Notes: generated by a model not told the origin, from the sequence alone. DNA of 64,000 nt from Cylindrodendrum hubeiense (GCA_014621425.1 JAANBB010000091.1:1-64000); one strand, 5' to 3'; counted from the stretch's first letter, positions 47,904 through 59,117 are shown. A program made the numbers and translations.

Positions 47904-48103
47904 ATACTAGGGGTTCGGCGCTGATATTTAGGGACTGCATACACTAAAATTTAGGGGTTAAGCGCTGATGCTTAGGCACTAAATGTACTAATTATTAGGG
48001 GACATGTGCTGATGGTTAGGGACTACACGCACTAAAGATCAGGGATTATGTGCACTAAAAGTTTGGGGTGAAGCGTTGATATTTAGGGGTTGGCTGAATT
48101 AAG
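47904..48103. repeat. 44-bp minisatellite with telomere-like TTAGGG motifs, 4.5 copies
   Basis: Units at 47904-47948 (45 bp), 47949-47992, 47993-48036, a shortened unit 48037-48059 and 48060-48103. Common pattern: TTAGGGG, then 4-6 bases, GCGCTGAT or a variant, a second TTAGGG-like hexamer, then CACTAAA or similar. Copies are well diverged, so the array is old. Confidence 0.8.
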
Positions 48104-48141
48104 TATCTACCAACATCCATACCACTTTTCTACCATTTTCG

Positions 48142-49143
48142 CTATCTGACTGCTTGTTTGTGTACTGCGTTTTGGGGATGGGCGATGATATGAGTTGGCG
48201 GCATGTTGATGTGATTCGGGAACAGGGGGCCGTCGTATGCTGGCGCCATTGGCTTGAACTGCTTGACGTCTCCCATCCATACGATGGCAGCTGCTGGGTA
48301 TTTTGCCACAGGAACCATGGCCATGGCTTCGGTCATACGTGCCGCTTCATCAACGGTGATGAGGTCCGGTGTCCATTCGAGCTTGTTGGCAAACTGTGCC
48401 ATAGCAATCGGTGTTGAACAAATTGCTCGACAGGACTGGGCTGTATGCAGCAGTAGCTTTCGGATTTCTTCTCCATAACTTGCTTTGTTGGCTTTGAATA
48501 GATCAGGATCGTCAGCTTTGGTGCGTACTGCCTCATGGAACCGGGCCCATTTCGCTTTGTCCTTGGCAGCAATACCCTTCGCCATTTGGGATAGCGAGTC
48601 TGCGTTGGCCCCAGGAGAGTGCTCTTTCCAGTGGAGGTTGGAAACGGTGTTGAAGTGACGCAGGAGAGATCTCTGCTGCCCACTTGTGCCCTGGTCCAAA
48701 TTTCCCAAGTCGATCAACTCTGGTCCGACCACTTCCGATTGAAGAAGGTTACGCAATTCCCTTTTCCATGGGAACAACCGACAGACAAGATTGTTGCCAA
48801 CTTTGCGCTTGAGTCTGAGGGCAGCGTCATCCACAAGTTTGTTTTGCGGAGCTAGCCAAGCGACTCGGCTATCAGTTGTCACAGCGTCGGGCACCGCGTC
48901 CTCTGCTGGATCATCTTCTTGCCATTGGGGGGCAAACTCTCCCTCCCCAGCGGCCCATTCGTCTTGGTTGACCTGAGAAGCAACATCTCCCTTCTCAGTG
49001 CCCCAAACGTCCTGCTTGGCCTTGGAGGCAACGTCTCCACTGGACCTATAAATGTTAGAGACTGAAGCGACTCCAAGGCGTGACGGACATACCGATTTCT
49101 GGACCATATATATACCTAAAGGCGCCATTACTGATGCGCGCAA
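48142..49143 (-). pseudogene. Upf1-like SF1 helicase fragment (motifs II-III only)
   Basis: The fragment has a clear helicase core: ITVDEAARMTEA is motif II (DEAA-type Walker B) and WMGDVKQFKPM is motif III. Walker A (motif I) and motifs IV-VI are missing. A likely 47-bp intron (49046-49092, GTATGT donor, CTAAC branch, TATAG acceptor) splits the start, and the upstream exon runs out at about 49150 without a plausible beginning. Just after the intron are diverged 16-17-residue repeats (GDVASKAKQDVWGTEK-like, twice or three times). The 3' side stops at 48142, 39 bp from the minisatellite, so it was probably cut there. Such helicases are frequent in accessory, transposon-like DNA of filamentous fungi. 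Confidence 0.7.
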
Positions 49144-52100
49144 CGCACATCTGGCAGGGCCGCTGCCGAGGGGGCGACTCTCCGTGTGAGGGAGAATATA
49201 AATATGAGATAAAATATATTTTGAAGGTTGCAGGGTGAAAGAGAAGAAAAAAAAGAAGGGGGCAGCGGAGGCAGCGGAGTTGATTTAGCTGTGGGGCCGT
49301 GATTCACGGCCGGAAGCCGGTGAGGCCGATCCCGAATGACAGTGAGTCAAGGCCGGGAGTAGACGGGCCGAGCGCAGGTGGCTAAAGCATTAAGGTCCGT
49401 AATACAACATACGAGGACCCGGGGCGAGGCCGCCCCAGGTTAGAATAGGCCTACGGAGAGAGTAGGCATGAGCCGGGTGTGGAGCCGATATTGGTCAAGG
49501 GAGCACAATAGTTCAAGAAGTGGAAGGTTTTATCCGAATAGAAAGAGCAGGTTCGACTACACACAGTATCTGGATTCAACCGATGACTCGGCCAAAATCA
49601 CTACTCCATGTCACAACCAGGAGACCTAACACTCGTCTCTTCTGCATGCATAAACTTGGGATGTTGTATTGGGGCTTTTCTACTTGGTCATTCGTGCCTG
49701 GCTTTCCCCATGTTAGTCGCGATGAACTGTTTGTAACACATTATTGAGAAAGATCGAGTTATTTAATATTTGATTAGAGATACAATAATCAACAGGTAAT
49801 GCAACAGACATTTCTTTTCCGGCAAATAGCATACATTCTATGAGTACCTTGAATCCAAGTGATTTTTGTGGCGTACACTCACAACAGTTTGTGAAGCAGA
49901 TCGCCGTTGGAAGGGTGATACTTTTGGTGCAGCCGCTGATGAGGGTGTCATCTACTAGAACGAGAGTGGGTTCCCAATAGGGACCAGAGAGAGAACCGAT
50001 ATGATTCAACTTCCATTCAACGGTGGTTGAACATCTATTCCGACAAGAGCAGCAGAGGACTTATCAACTCAATATGACTAACTGAATGAGTCCCGGTTTT
50101 AGTATTTCATCAAATTTTCAGCATCTCAGCCGTCCACTATTTTTTATCCGAGATGCGGAAGTGTTGCACGACCAAGTGAAGATATCTCACTAGCCGCCTC
50201 ACACCTAATTCCTAGCTTTGGCTGAGACCCGCACAATTTGACCTTTTGCTTCATTCTCACGAGACAAGACACTTGCCATGGTTAACAAGCGAAGATTTCC
50301 CCAGCTAAGATATTTTGTCGGTACGAGATACCATTAATGTACACCACACCCACCCATCTTCAGGAAGAGATGGTCCTTAAGAGAGAAAACAGGGAGAAAC
50401 AAGGGACATCATCAGCCTTACGGCTTTTGGTGCAATACATGCGTGTCACTTAAAATCGGCCTCAGAGCATTTTTCTCGTTTGAACTCTGGGAACCCCATC
50501 TCGACAACGACGTGTTCAGGTCGAACTCGGAAGTTATGATTTATTAACTATGCCGAGCGGTTTAGGTTCGTCAACGATGAGTTTTGTGGATTTGGAGCAC
50601 GCTTCTATTCCAGTGTGGGGGTGGCGGAGGAGGGACCCGAAGTCGCGCGTAATCATTCGGGGGTGGATGGCAAGTGGACATTGGCATAATACGAGGAGTT
50701 TGAAGGTCAATTGGCTCTCCTTAGGAGAAAATGAGGGCACCAATTGGCACTACGATACGTGACAGGGCGGCTCTTGGGCACCGGTCACAACGGAATCATC
50801 GACTGGATGGCAAGTCAGGGCGAAGCCCACTGCAAGATCAGTAGATGTACTGGGAGATGAGGAGAATTATGGTTGGAAGTTATTCATTGATTTCATACTA
50901 CATCGATCATCATAGTTGCCAAAAATGAATAAGTACAAATATACTCGTGTGAACCGCTGAATAGAAGTCCCCATGAAACCCGCAAAGATAACTCCAGTTC
51001 GGCTGGAAAGCGAGCGTTTGATCCTGGCGACGCACTGACCCATGCCCGCTAAGTATCCAGCCCCACTTTATAACTGGGGACCCAAAGGGTGATTAAGTGG
51101 TTGCAAAAATTCCCGCAACCCCGTATAAATGAATAAATCTGAGACCACCACAACAAGATCTTGCAACGACAACGCAAGATCAGCATCGGTTGAATGGTCT
51201 AGTGGTTATGACGATCGCCTCACATTAATGAGCCCGCGATAGGTCTCGGGTTCGACCCCCGGTTCGACCTGATTGTTTACATTCTTTTTGTCGGATTCAT
51301 GAGTGCTTCGTCCATGATTTGTTTCACTTTGGGACTCGAGTTTTTGGCCAGAGTACGTCACTCCTGCCGCCTGGAGAGCACTGTACTGTACCTTTTTGGA
51401 CTAGCACAAGCGGGGTAAGATTTCCTTTTCTGGGTAGCCCTGATTTCCATCTCGAACTCTTGGTGCCTTCGACTACACAACATCCCGACTCAGACCATCA
51501 TGAACATTCTGGCCGAGTAACGTGTAATTACTTCAGGTCACAACTAGGATAATTTTGTAGTTGAATTCCTATTGTCTTTCTCATCAGCCGTTTGATCCAT
51601 GGCATGGCTACGTGAGACCTGCGGAGTAGCTAGATGACAGCCTTCCTTCGCCCCACCAGCGGCTCACATGCCAGCCAAATAGTAGTAAGGGTGTCACTGG
51701 GGAATGAGACCCATAACCCACAGTAATGCAGACAGAACCAGGATTGTGTGAGAGAGGTAGGAAGCCACAGCAGTGAGCGGTGACAGCGCGCAAGACCCGC
51801 AACAAGTAGTCCCTGTCTGTCTCCACCAGGAATCGACACGCTACATATCATAAGTCTTAGACAAGTCCGAGGAAGCGATACGGAAGAGAGGCACGTAATG
51901 GTTCTGTGGCTGGTTACCACTGTACCATAATAAATTTTATCCAAAGGGAGGGGGCGCGAGAGAGGTTTATCAACGTTAAGCCATCGGAGGGCTGGTTCCG
52001 TTTGATCTCTGCCTTGTCGCATTAGCGCTGTGACCCCTGTAGCCGATGACGGGAGATCCGTTCATTTACGATGAAAGATTGGAACATGAGAACCCCCAAA

Positions 52101-53723
52101 TATGATTTCGGGTCTATTCTCTGCCGTCATGGCCCAGGACATCTGATGCAATGAGCAGTAACTGTGATGCTAATGCCGTGGATGATGAAAAGTTTCACTA
52201 CTGAAGTGGGGCCATTTACCGCTTTGGGCACGGAAGCCGGAGGACAAGTGGGGCCGGGGTTCGGAGGTCTGTTAGCGGGGAGGTCTACAGCTGGAGGGGC
52301 GGGAAGATGATGGATCATCGATCATCATCATCGGGGACACTTAAGTGGAGGAACAGGACCTGCCCTAGCCCTCTCAAGCCGCTGAGCTATCTTTGATTCT
52401 GTACTATCTGTATTAATCGTCCTTTTCCCTCAAGACATTGCCGCTCTTAGCTCGCCCAAGTCTTCAAGGGAGACTTTCTGACGACACTTGCTAGAGGGGT
52501 CTTCCGTGGGTGGGCAACTACTTGGGGGTTGTCTTACAACCCCTTTTCCGCCGCTTCACTACCTATTCGGAACACCAGGAACCGCCCCCATTCACGGCGA
52601 TAGCCCTAAATGGCATTAATGCACCCTACCTCTATCCCATGCCTAAGTTCAAGTCGTTGGTTTGGGTTTTCTGTAATGTGTCCTAGCTTCCAACGATGCG
52701 TCTTGCTATGTCCTGTCTCAAAACCTGTTTCGGAGCCACTGGCCTTTAGTGCTCGCCTGGTTGCATGAGAATATTGACTGTATTCACTGCATGGTTAGGT
52801 TAGTGTCAAAATCTTACTCGTCGTGATACATGAATCCAGGACAATCGCGGGACTGGATTTGTTTGCTTTCATGTAAATGCGTTCAAAGGGTGATGTAGAA
52901 AAGGGCAGTCCAGATTTACATTGCTAGACATCAATGACAAATCGAGACTTTGAACAAGTTTAATAGTAGCCGTTTAACATATTGACTTCAATTTGGAACT
53001 ATCCGGTTCACAGATTGCGGCTTAGTGGCGGAGTGTTGTTGTGATTGGACTTACGGAGGGCTAACAATTCCCAAGACTCGCCCTTCCCAAACCGATCCTC
53101 CTACTTGGTAAATACTGGACCTCGGCGACGAAAGTAAAGTCACATGGGAGAGAAAACTTCATGGCTTCATGGATGGATGCTCCCAAACGGTTGCGAATGG
53201 GAATTTTGTGAGAACTTCGAATGAGTCTCGCTTGAGATGGTGCAAGCTTCTGGATAATCGCGGCAGAATATCTAATCTCGTGCTGTCGACTAGATGCAGC
53301 ATGAACCCTGGTATCCAGCGAGTTGGTATCCCTCTCCATTTTCATGGGCAGAAACGCTCACCGGGCAAAACCAATCCAACCCACCAACAGAAGCTCGCGT
53401 AGGATAGCGTATTTGGTCTCAACAAAAGTCCGGGTAATGGAATAGCAAAAACAACCAAGCAAGCCATTGACAATTGAATATTGGTCGGGTGTGATCATAT
53501 AGCAAGAAGAGAAGTCATCAAATAATGGGGCAAGAGTATTGACAATTAAAGGCTGCAGCATCAGCTGGACCGGAGCCCAAGATAGTATAAAAAAATGTCT
53601 GGCAAGATGCCCTATAAAAGAGAGAGTCCGGCACTGCCTTAAATATTCCCAGTAGCTCGCATAGTTCACGTTTCATACCTGGCCAGGCTACTAAAGCCAC
53701 CCAACAGCTATGCGCTTGGACTT
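49144..53723. other. 4.6-kb AT-rich, gene-poor region
   Basis: Apart from the tRNA-Val at 51188, no gene was recognised. 49160-49500 is a GC-richer patch, with a C/T-rich tract on its minus strand, that abuts the broken 5' end of the helicase fragment and may be the remains of an inserted element. The remainder has short frames, many stops and frequent TA dinucleotides, compatible with RIP decay. Confidence 0.5.
51188..51269 (+). tRNA. tRNA-Val (CAC) with 10-nt intron
   Basis: The 7-bp acceptor stem GGTTGAA/TTCGACC has one G-T pair. D arm GTC/GAC with loop AGTGG. Anticodon stem ATCGC/GCGAT is perfect. The loop is CTCACA, then 10 extra nt, then C: U33, anticodon CAC and an intron exactly between positions 37 and 38, as in nuclear tRNAs. 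Variable loop AGGTC. T arm TCGGG-TTCGACC-CCCGG. A CTTTTTG run about 20 nt downstream can serve as Pol III terminator. Total is 82 nt, i.e. a standard 72-nt body plus intron. Confidence 0.88.
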
Positions 53724-54786
53724 TCACTCGTGTTGCTCGGTGGCTCTGACCTCCGACTGCTTCTTGTCCTGAGCACTCTTGGCCAGGCTCAGTTCTCGAA
53801 CTACATTGTCTAATTGATAAGTTCGTCCGCCTTCAAAACTTGGCGTCATTGGCTGTGGACGAGGACAGTTTCTAGCCGCGTGTGCGTCAGGAAGATTCGA
53901 TGAGTGGCAGTTGGTGCATTGCAACTTGACCATGCAAGTCTCTTGGCGATGACTAGGCTGCGCACATCAATCGTAGAATGTTCCCCGGTTGATCTTTTTA
54001 CCGACTCTGACAAATCCTTGTTGTTCTTTGATAAAATCAAAGAGAGCTTGCAGATGGCCTTTTCGCTTGAAGACATCTGGATCGCCGACAACTTGAGCCA
54101 GGCGGGCGTTCGTGGTCATCACAGCCACTCTGTGCCAGTCATTGAGGAATCCTTCCTCGTGTGTACGGACAAGATCAATGATGACGGCGTTTGTCTCATG
54201 ACAGGGCGAGTTGTCGATATAGTTCGGACAGATACGAATCCTTGGGGAACTTCTGATGAATCCGGCTTTTTTAACCCCGCCATGTATTCGAACTTCTGTT
54301 GCAGGTAGCCAGTGAGGGTAAGGATGGTTCCCTTCTGTACATCCAGCGGCTTCTTTGTGCGAGAGTCGACGGCGTTCTGCATTGGGCTGTCACGATAGAG
54401 AGCTGCGACAAGTTCTCTCACGAAGCGCCCATTCACCTGGTTGACGTACGATGTACCAATGCGATTCTCCGTAGAGTCGGCAACATGGAAGAAAATGGAG
54501 CTGACCTGGAGCTTTGGCGAGAATCTGCGAAGCCAGTCCATCATTCGACTTGTCGCTGCATTGGGCTTCCGGTGCTTGACATCCATCTCCTCGCGATAGA
54601 AACGACCATTGGGCTTCTGGTGCTTGACATCCATCTCCTCGCGGTAGAAACGATCATTGGGCCACATAGCGACCGATCCCATTGCCCGATGGTTCAAGTT
54701 CAATGCGATATCAAACTTTCCAACTGCACTGACGTGGGAAAAGTAGCTGGTCGAGCGTTGGGGGCCAAAGATGCCACGGAATCCGG
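53724..54786 (-). pseudogene. C-terminal part of a decayed Upf1-like SF1 helicase with zinc knuckle
   Basis: Read on the minus strand, parts of three frames resemble the second half of an SF1 helicase: GIFGPQRSTSYFSHVSAVGK, a motif IV-VI stretch including ILTLTGYLQQK, SVRTI and VMTTNARLAQVV, then a CCHC-like zinc knuckle (CTNCHSSN...ARNCPRP). The usual motif V is eroded. The frame is broken by at least one frameshift near 54125, just before the motif VI block, and a TGA near 53960, so it cannot encode an intact enzyme. It lies upstream, in transcriptional sense, of the motif II-III fragment at 48142. Because the order is reversed, the two are remains of different copies rather than one interrupted gene. 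Confidence 0.7.
54559..54654 (-). repeat. 48-bp perfect-frame tandem duplication in the helicase relic
   Basis: Two copies (54559-54606, 54607-54654) that differ at a few transitions and encode RFYREEMDVKH(Q/R)KPN twice. Confidence 0.9.
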
Positions 54787-54885
54787 CTTGCTTCTCTGCA
54801 AAGGCCTTGCTTGACCTTGCGTTCGAGAGCGCGATGACCCCCTCAAGTCGAGAATGTCTTGGCCTCAAGAACATTCGACTTCTCA
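54787..54885 (-). pseudogene. Fragment of a second copy of the gene at 57802-59001
   Basis: About 99 bp closely matching 58719-58813 in the same orientation, with several substitutions and one short indel. It is fused directly to the helicase relic, so the open frame across 54119-54886 is a chimera of two unrelated sequences. Confidence 0.7.
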
Positions 54886-55438
54886 ATCTGAAGAGTTTAT
54901 ATAAATCTAGGCAATCTTTGTGTTAGCGAGAACAAGCCTCTGAAAGGTCGAATAAATGTCGCCTTACATTACTCGATGAAGGTTGATGTTAGGCATATAT
55001 AATACCATCGGGCGCAGCGCGCGACTCGACATCTGCCCAGGTCAGCAATGAACAGGTAGCGAGAAGGGAATCAAGTACCTTGCTATAATAGCGATAATAA
55101 AATAAAAGAGACAAAGAAGAGAAGACAGCAGGCCATACTTATATCTGTCCAGATTTAGTACAGCGCAAGAGAAGTGAGTACGCGGCGACTAGCAGGGAGC
55201 ACTTACAATAAGAGATGAAGTGAAGTGATGAAGAAGAGAAAAGAAGTGAGTAAGAAAGACGAGGGAGGCGAAGACTTTATACCTCGGGCGTCGAGGAGGT
55301 TGATTCACTGATTCAATGTGCGCACAAACGGCGAAGTGGATTCGGCACGCAAGCAACAATGAATCACGACCGCAACAAACAATGAATAACAAACGAGTAT
55401 TGCCATTCGCACACATCCGTGTACAGCTATTTCAGAAG
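54886..55438. other. Spacer with no recognised feature
   Basis: About 550 bp of AT-rich, purine-rich DNA (AAGAAGTGAG-like runs near 55200-55250). No gene seen. Confidence 0.5.
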
Positions 55439-55695
55439 ATAATTACCCGCAATGTACCAGATATAGCATTTAAGCAGGGAAATCCAGGAAGGCCAACTAT
55501 TAGCATTTATTCATCCTAATTACATTTTATTTTAGTTATTTATTCCCTAATACTACCTTTTATTTTAGTGATTTATTCCCTAATGGTGAAAAGTTGCCTT
55601 TATGTTAAGGGTGCATACACACATGATGTAGCTAAGATTTAGGTGCTAAAATTGTATCTGTGTGCGAGTGGCAACCTGCATGTGCGAGTAGCAAT
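55439..55695 (+). repeat. Left arm of a diverged inverted repeat
   Basis: The reverse complement aligns by eye with 59984-60196: shared blocks include GATGAATAAATGCTAATA, TATTAGGGAATA, AGCACCTAAAT and TGCAGGTTGC. Many differences are C/T transitions; the left arm has an extra internal duplication of the TTAGGGAATAAAT block. Confidence 0.75.
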
Positions 55696-55927
55696 ACTCT
55701 AGCAAACGGAGCAACAGGGAATCACGGCGAGGCGGATTTGGCATCAAAGCTACAGTGAATCATGACCAATACCGACAGCAAATAACAGCCGGAGTGACAG
55801 CATGTCACGGCCTGGATAACTGGGGCCGGGTCGTGGCCAAACCCTCCATCCCACTGAGATCGACAAAACAGGCCCTACACGCAGAATCTAATAATACCTC
55901 ACGTCAGCTCTTTGAGTGAAAGAGCAG

Positions 55928-56045
55928 ATCGAGCAGTGGGCTGAGACGCCAGGAAGGATATGGGTGGTGAGAACTGGTATGCTCTGAAGTTGATGAGGAG
56001 AAACTTGTCACTACGTTATGTGTTTTGAGTGAACGGAGGGTATCC
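55928..56045. repeat. Duplicate of the upstream region of the gene at 57802-59001
   Basis: Matches 59118-59265 in the same orientation (AGTGGGCTGAG, CGCCAGGAAGGA, TATGCTCTGAAG shared), with indels in a GATGAA tract. It represents the former promoter/leader of a lost second gene copy. Confidence 0.65.
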
Positions 56046-56217
56046 ACCTGCTGGTCGAAATGGCAACGCTTGGGTCTTTACTGTGATGTTTGTAGTCAAT
56101 TGTGTCAACTGCAGAATGCAGGAGTTTGCATTCATGTGGTTACTGCTAGGAGGAGTGGTGATACCTCAACTATGTAGGTGCAGGATAACTAGCTGATACC
56201 GGCACCGTATAGAATAC
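56041..56217. repeat. ~180-bp direct repeat, copy 1
   Basis: Matches 57314-57503 in the same orientation; shared blocks include CAATTGTGTCAACTGCAGA and GCTGATACCGGCACCGTA. Differences are mostly transitions. Confidence 0.75.
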
Positions 56218-56513
56218 CTGGCGGGATATTGTACAACAGTACTGTTGGATAGAGGTGGAGAGAAGAGGTTGGGGGAAAAGAGAAAAACTGGCGAGCTCTG
56301 AGGCGAGTGAAGTTTTTGATTTGGCACGATTGCGAGAGAATTGTGCGTCAGCTGGCCAGGCAGCTGTGATGAAAATTCTGCACTGAGTGCGGATGAATTG
56401 TGCGCCTGGCGTTTGTCGTGCGCTGTTGTCTTGACAGCTGCGCGCCAGCTGCAAGGACGGTTGATGCGAGTGATGAGTGATTGAATTGTGTCGGTTGATT
56501 TCCTTGGCAGTGT

Positions 56514-57003
56514 AAGGAACCTGATTTTGGAGTCCAATAGTTGTGAGAATACCTGAATGGATGACAGACAGCGACGGGAAGATATTGTAGGTTCTAGCCG
56601 CACCCTGGGTGGGAAACAACGGCAGCTAGGGGGAGGATATTCACGCGCTGCGCTGCGTTGCGCGTGCCTCACCTTCTGTGGAGTTCCAGCAGAAGTCAAC
56701 AAAGACGCAGTAGCGCTGTCTTTGCAGTGTGTTGTTTTGTCGTCACTGTGTGCTGTTTAAGGAACCTGATTTTGGAGTCCGATAGTTGTGAGAATACCTG
56801 AATGGATGACAGACAGCGAGGGGGAGAGATTGTTGGTCCTGGCCGCAACCCTGAATGGGAAATAACGGCAGCTTGGGGAGGATATCCACGCGCTGCGCTG
56901 CGCGTGCCTCACCTTCTGTGGAGTTCCAGCAGAAGCCAACAAAGACGAAATAGCGCTGTCTTTGCCGTGTGTTGTTTTGTCGCCACTGTGTGCTGTGTCT
57001 TCG
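56514..57003. repeat. 245-bp tandem duplication, two copies
   Basis: Copy 1 is 56514-56758 and copy 2 is 56759-57003. Both begin AAGGAACCTGATTTTGGAGT and contain GCGCTGCGCTGCG and TTCTGTGGAGTTCCAGCAGA. Identity is high, so the duplication is fairly recent. Confidence 0.85.
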
Positions 57004-57288
57004 TTCAAAGCGTCGCCATGTTCGCTTCTGTCGTTGATCGTAGTGTACTCGAGACTGTCTAGTCACTGACTTGAAGCCTCCATTCACCAAATCATCAGGT
57101 GCGGTGTCGAACGTGTTTCGGGAAGAATGAGCTTCTCTCGAATGGATGAGATGTCTGCGAGTCGTTCCGCTGGAAATAGAAACCTGTGATAAATGGTCAG
57201 CCTTCGAGGTTAGTTCCATGAGTTGAGTTTGGCTCAATACCAACGGTTGATATCCTGAATCAATGGACTGGTTGTCGGCGTTGGCCAT
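56743..57288 (-). other. Uncertain 181-codon open frame, possible gene remnant
   Basis: Starts at ATG 57288 with a plausible N-terminus (MANADNQSIDSGYQPLVLSQ). Coding character fades after about 35 residues, and the 3' half is only the 245-bp duplicated unit. A different frame nearby (RFLFPAERLADISSIREKL) also looks coding, suggesting a frameshifted remnant. Confidence 0.25.
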
Positions 57289-57313
57289 GATGAGGTTTGT
57301 GTGATGCAAACGG

Positions 57314-57503
57314 AGGCTACCTGCTGGCTGAGATGGTAACATTTGGACCTTTACTGTGGTGTCTGCGGTCAATTGTGTCAACTGCAGAGTTCAGGAGTTC
57401 GCATTCACGTCAGTTCATGTCAGGAGGAGTGATGAAACCTCCACTCAAGTAGGTGTAGGGCAAATTTAGTGCAGGATAGCTAGCTGATACCGGCACCGTA
57501 CAG
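57314..57503. repeat. ~180-bp direct repeat, copy 2
   Basis: Partner of 56041-56217; carries a short insertion near its end. Confidence 0.75.
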
Positions 57504-57737
57504 TATGCCGCCTCGTTGAATAACCCACTCTCCCAAATCCCCAGTGGCATCAGCGCAGTCTTCCCAATCCCCAGAAATCAATTCCATCGCATCGACCAAA
57601 TCCCTTGGCATATCGCCAATTCGAGCACGTCTTCCTACTCTCATAGGTTTGAGTGGCAGTCGATTCTTGGACCTAATCCTTACCGAGAGTGCAACGTGAT
57701 AGTCCCGCAAACACCAAATTCCAATCTCACCCCACAA
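57480..57737 (-). other. Possible exon or gene fragment, 85 codons
   Basis: A short minus-strand frame with good coding character in its second half (RRARIGDMPRDLVDAMELIS and DWEDCADATGDLGEW), lacking an ATG at its start. It may be a downstream exon of the gene at 57802-59001 or an independent remnant. Confidence 0.25.
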
Positions 57738-57801
57738 ATCTCCGTCTCCACGGTGGTCGCATTAATTGCCCAGCTTCATCCGTCCAAGGGTGACCCGACC
57801 T

Positions 57802-59001
57802 TTAGTTTTCGTCTTTGGGCACGCCGGGCATATCGGCAGTCGCCTGTTGTTCTTTGGCGTCTGTCTGGATTTCGTGGAGCGCTTTGAGAAGGACGTCGGA
57901 CGCTTTGCGGAGGACGTCGGACGCTTTATCCATTCTAGCATTTTCCAAGGCGAATTGTTTGTCGTCCCACTGCATGCATTGGAGAAGTTCTTGACTGATC
58001 ACTTCAAGGCGCTGTGCCATAGGGTCATCCAGCTCCTTCACAATATCGGCCAAGTCGTGCAATGGGTTGATCAGCGTCTCAGACGTTCGGAAGTGTTCGC
58101 GGGGAAGTGGTCCATCGACGGTGTACGAATACTCTGTCAAATCGGTGTCGAGGTGTTCGAGCCACTGGGCAACAAGCTTGTTGTGGTGCATGCCCCAAAA
58201 GTAAACCTTGTATTTGACATCCGACGGGAGTACTCGGGCCTTGTGCTAATCCAGACAACCCAGTATGTCTTCGTTCAAGGCACTTTGGTCAAACTCGCGC
58301 TTCCCAATCTTGTCGAAGACCGTGCAACCAGCTTCCATCACCTCTTCACGACGGACAGTATATTCCTGTTTGGAGATGGAAACTGGCGTAGAAGGGATCT
58401 CAAAATCGTGCCACTGAATCGCTTCCGAGGACGCGGCGAGAATTCCAGGGCAAGGAACCGGTCGGTAAAATACGAAGCCATCGGGACCGGACTCGTGTCT
58501 CTGTTGTTCGAAGTGGCCAATCTTCGAAATCATGAACGGTTTGTCTGTTAACTCGTAGACCTCGAGGGCCAGAGGCAACCAGTCCCAGAGACCGGATTTG
58601 TCAAGCTCGACGGAAACGCAATCTTTTCCGTCGCATTTGACTCGTCGAAGTTCCCTGACAGCCGAAATCACAAGCATGTCTGTGGCTGGAAGCATGTGTG
58701 TGTAGTCAGGAAACAGGGCTCGCTTCTCTTCAAAGGCCTTGACCTTGCTTTCGAAAGCGCGATAGCCCTCCCAAGTCGAGAATGTCTCGGCCTCGAGAGC
58801 ATTCGACGTCTCAAGCTTGGCCAACGCTACTTCAAAACATTCTCGATGGTCATCGGGATCGGAATTGATAAGCGTGAAGACCTCCTTGAGCATAGCTGTC
58901 TCAAGGGCCTTTCTCTGCACCTTGCTAAGAGTCTTAGCCAGGGCAGCAGTCATAACGATTTCGGTGAGCTGAGCTCCCGATCCAACAGCAGGAGTCGCCA
59001 T
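57802..59001 (-). pseudogene. Unrecognised accessory gene broken by one in-frame TAG
   Basis: ATG at 59001 opens 251 codons; a single TAG at 58246-58248 interrupts, and the same frame continues 147 codons to 57802. Both halves look coding: LSKVQRKALETAMLKEVFTL, STWEGYRAFESKVKAFEEKR and WDWLPLALEVYELTDKPFMI before the stop; VYFWGMHHNKLVAQWLEHL and a Lys/Asp-rich helical end after it. No family is recognised; it looks cytosolic, helical and acidic. A convincing intron (59030-59089, GTAAGT donor, TACTAAT branch) lies just upstream in the leader. The TAG could come from CAG by a C-to-T change, as RIP produces, or mark the true end of a shorter protein. A partial second copy survives at 54787-54885. 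Confidence 0.55.
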
Positions 59002-59117
59002 GGCTTGCACACGGGTCCAATGCCCTATTGATGTTCCATTAGTATGAGGCCTTGGTTGAGCACGGCTCTGACTTGTGTAGTACTTACCTTGATGAGTCTG
59101 TAGGTGGGATAACGTGG

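Noticed and set aside
20332..58248. Idea that repeated in-frame TAG codons (yaf9 tail, gene at 57802) reflect amber reassignment or a suppressor tRNA
   Set aside because: Core genes here (for example the phs1 product) end normally at TAG, and the tRNA-like sequence at 45243 shows no CTA anticodon.
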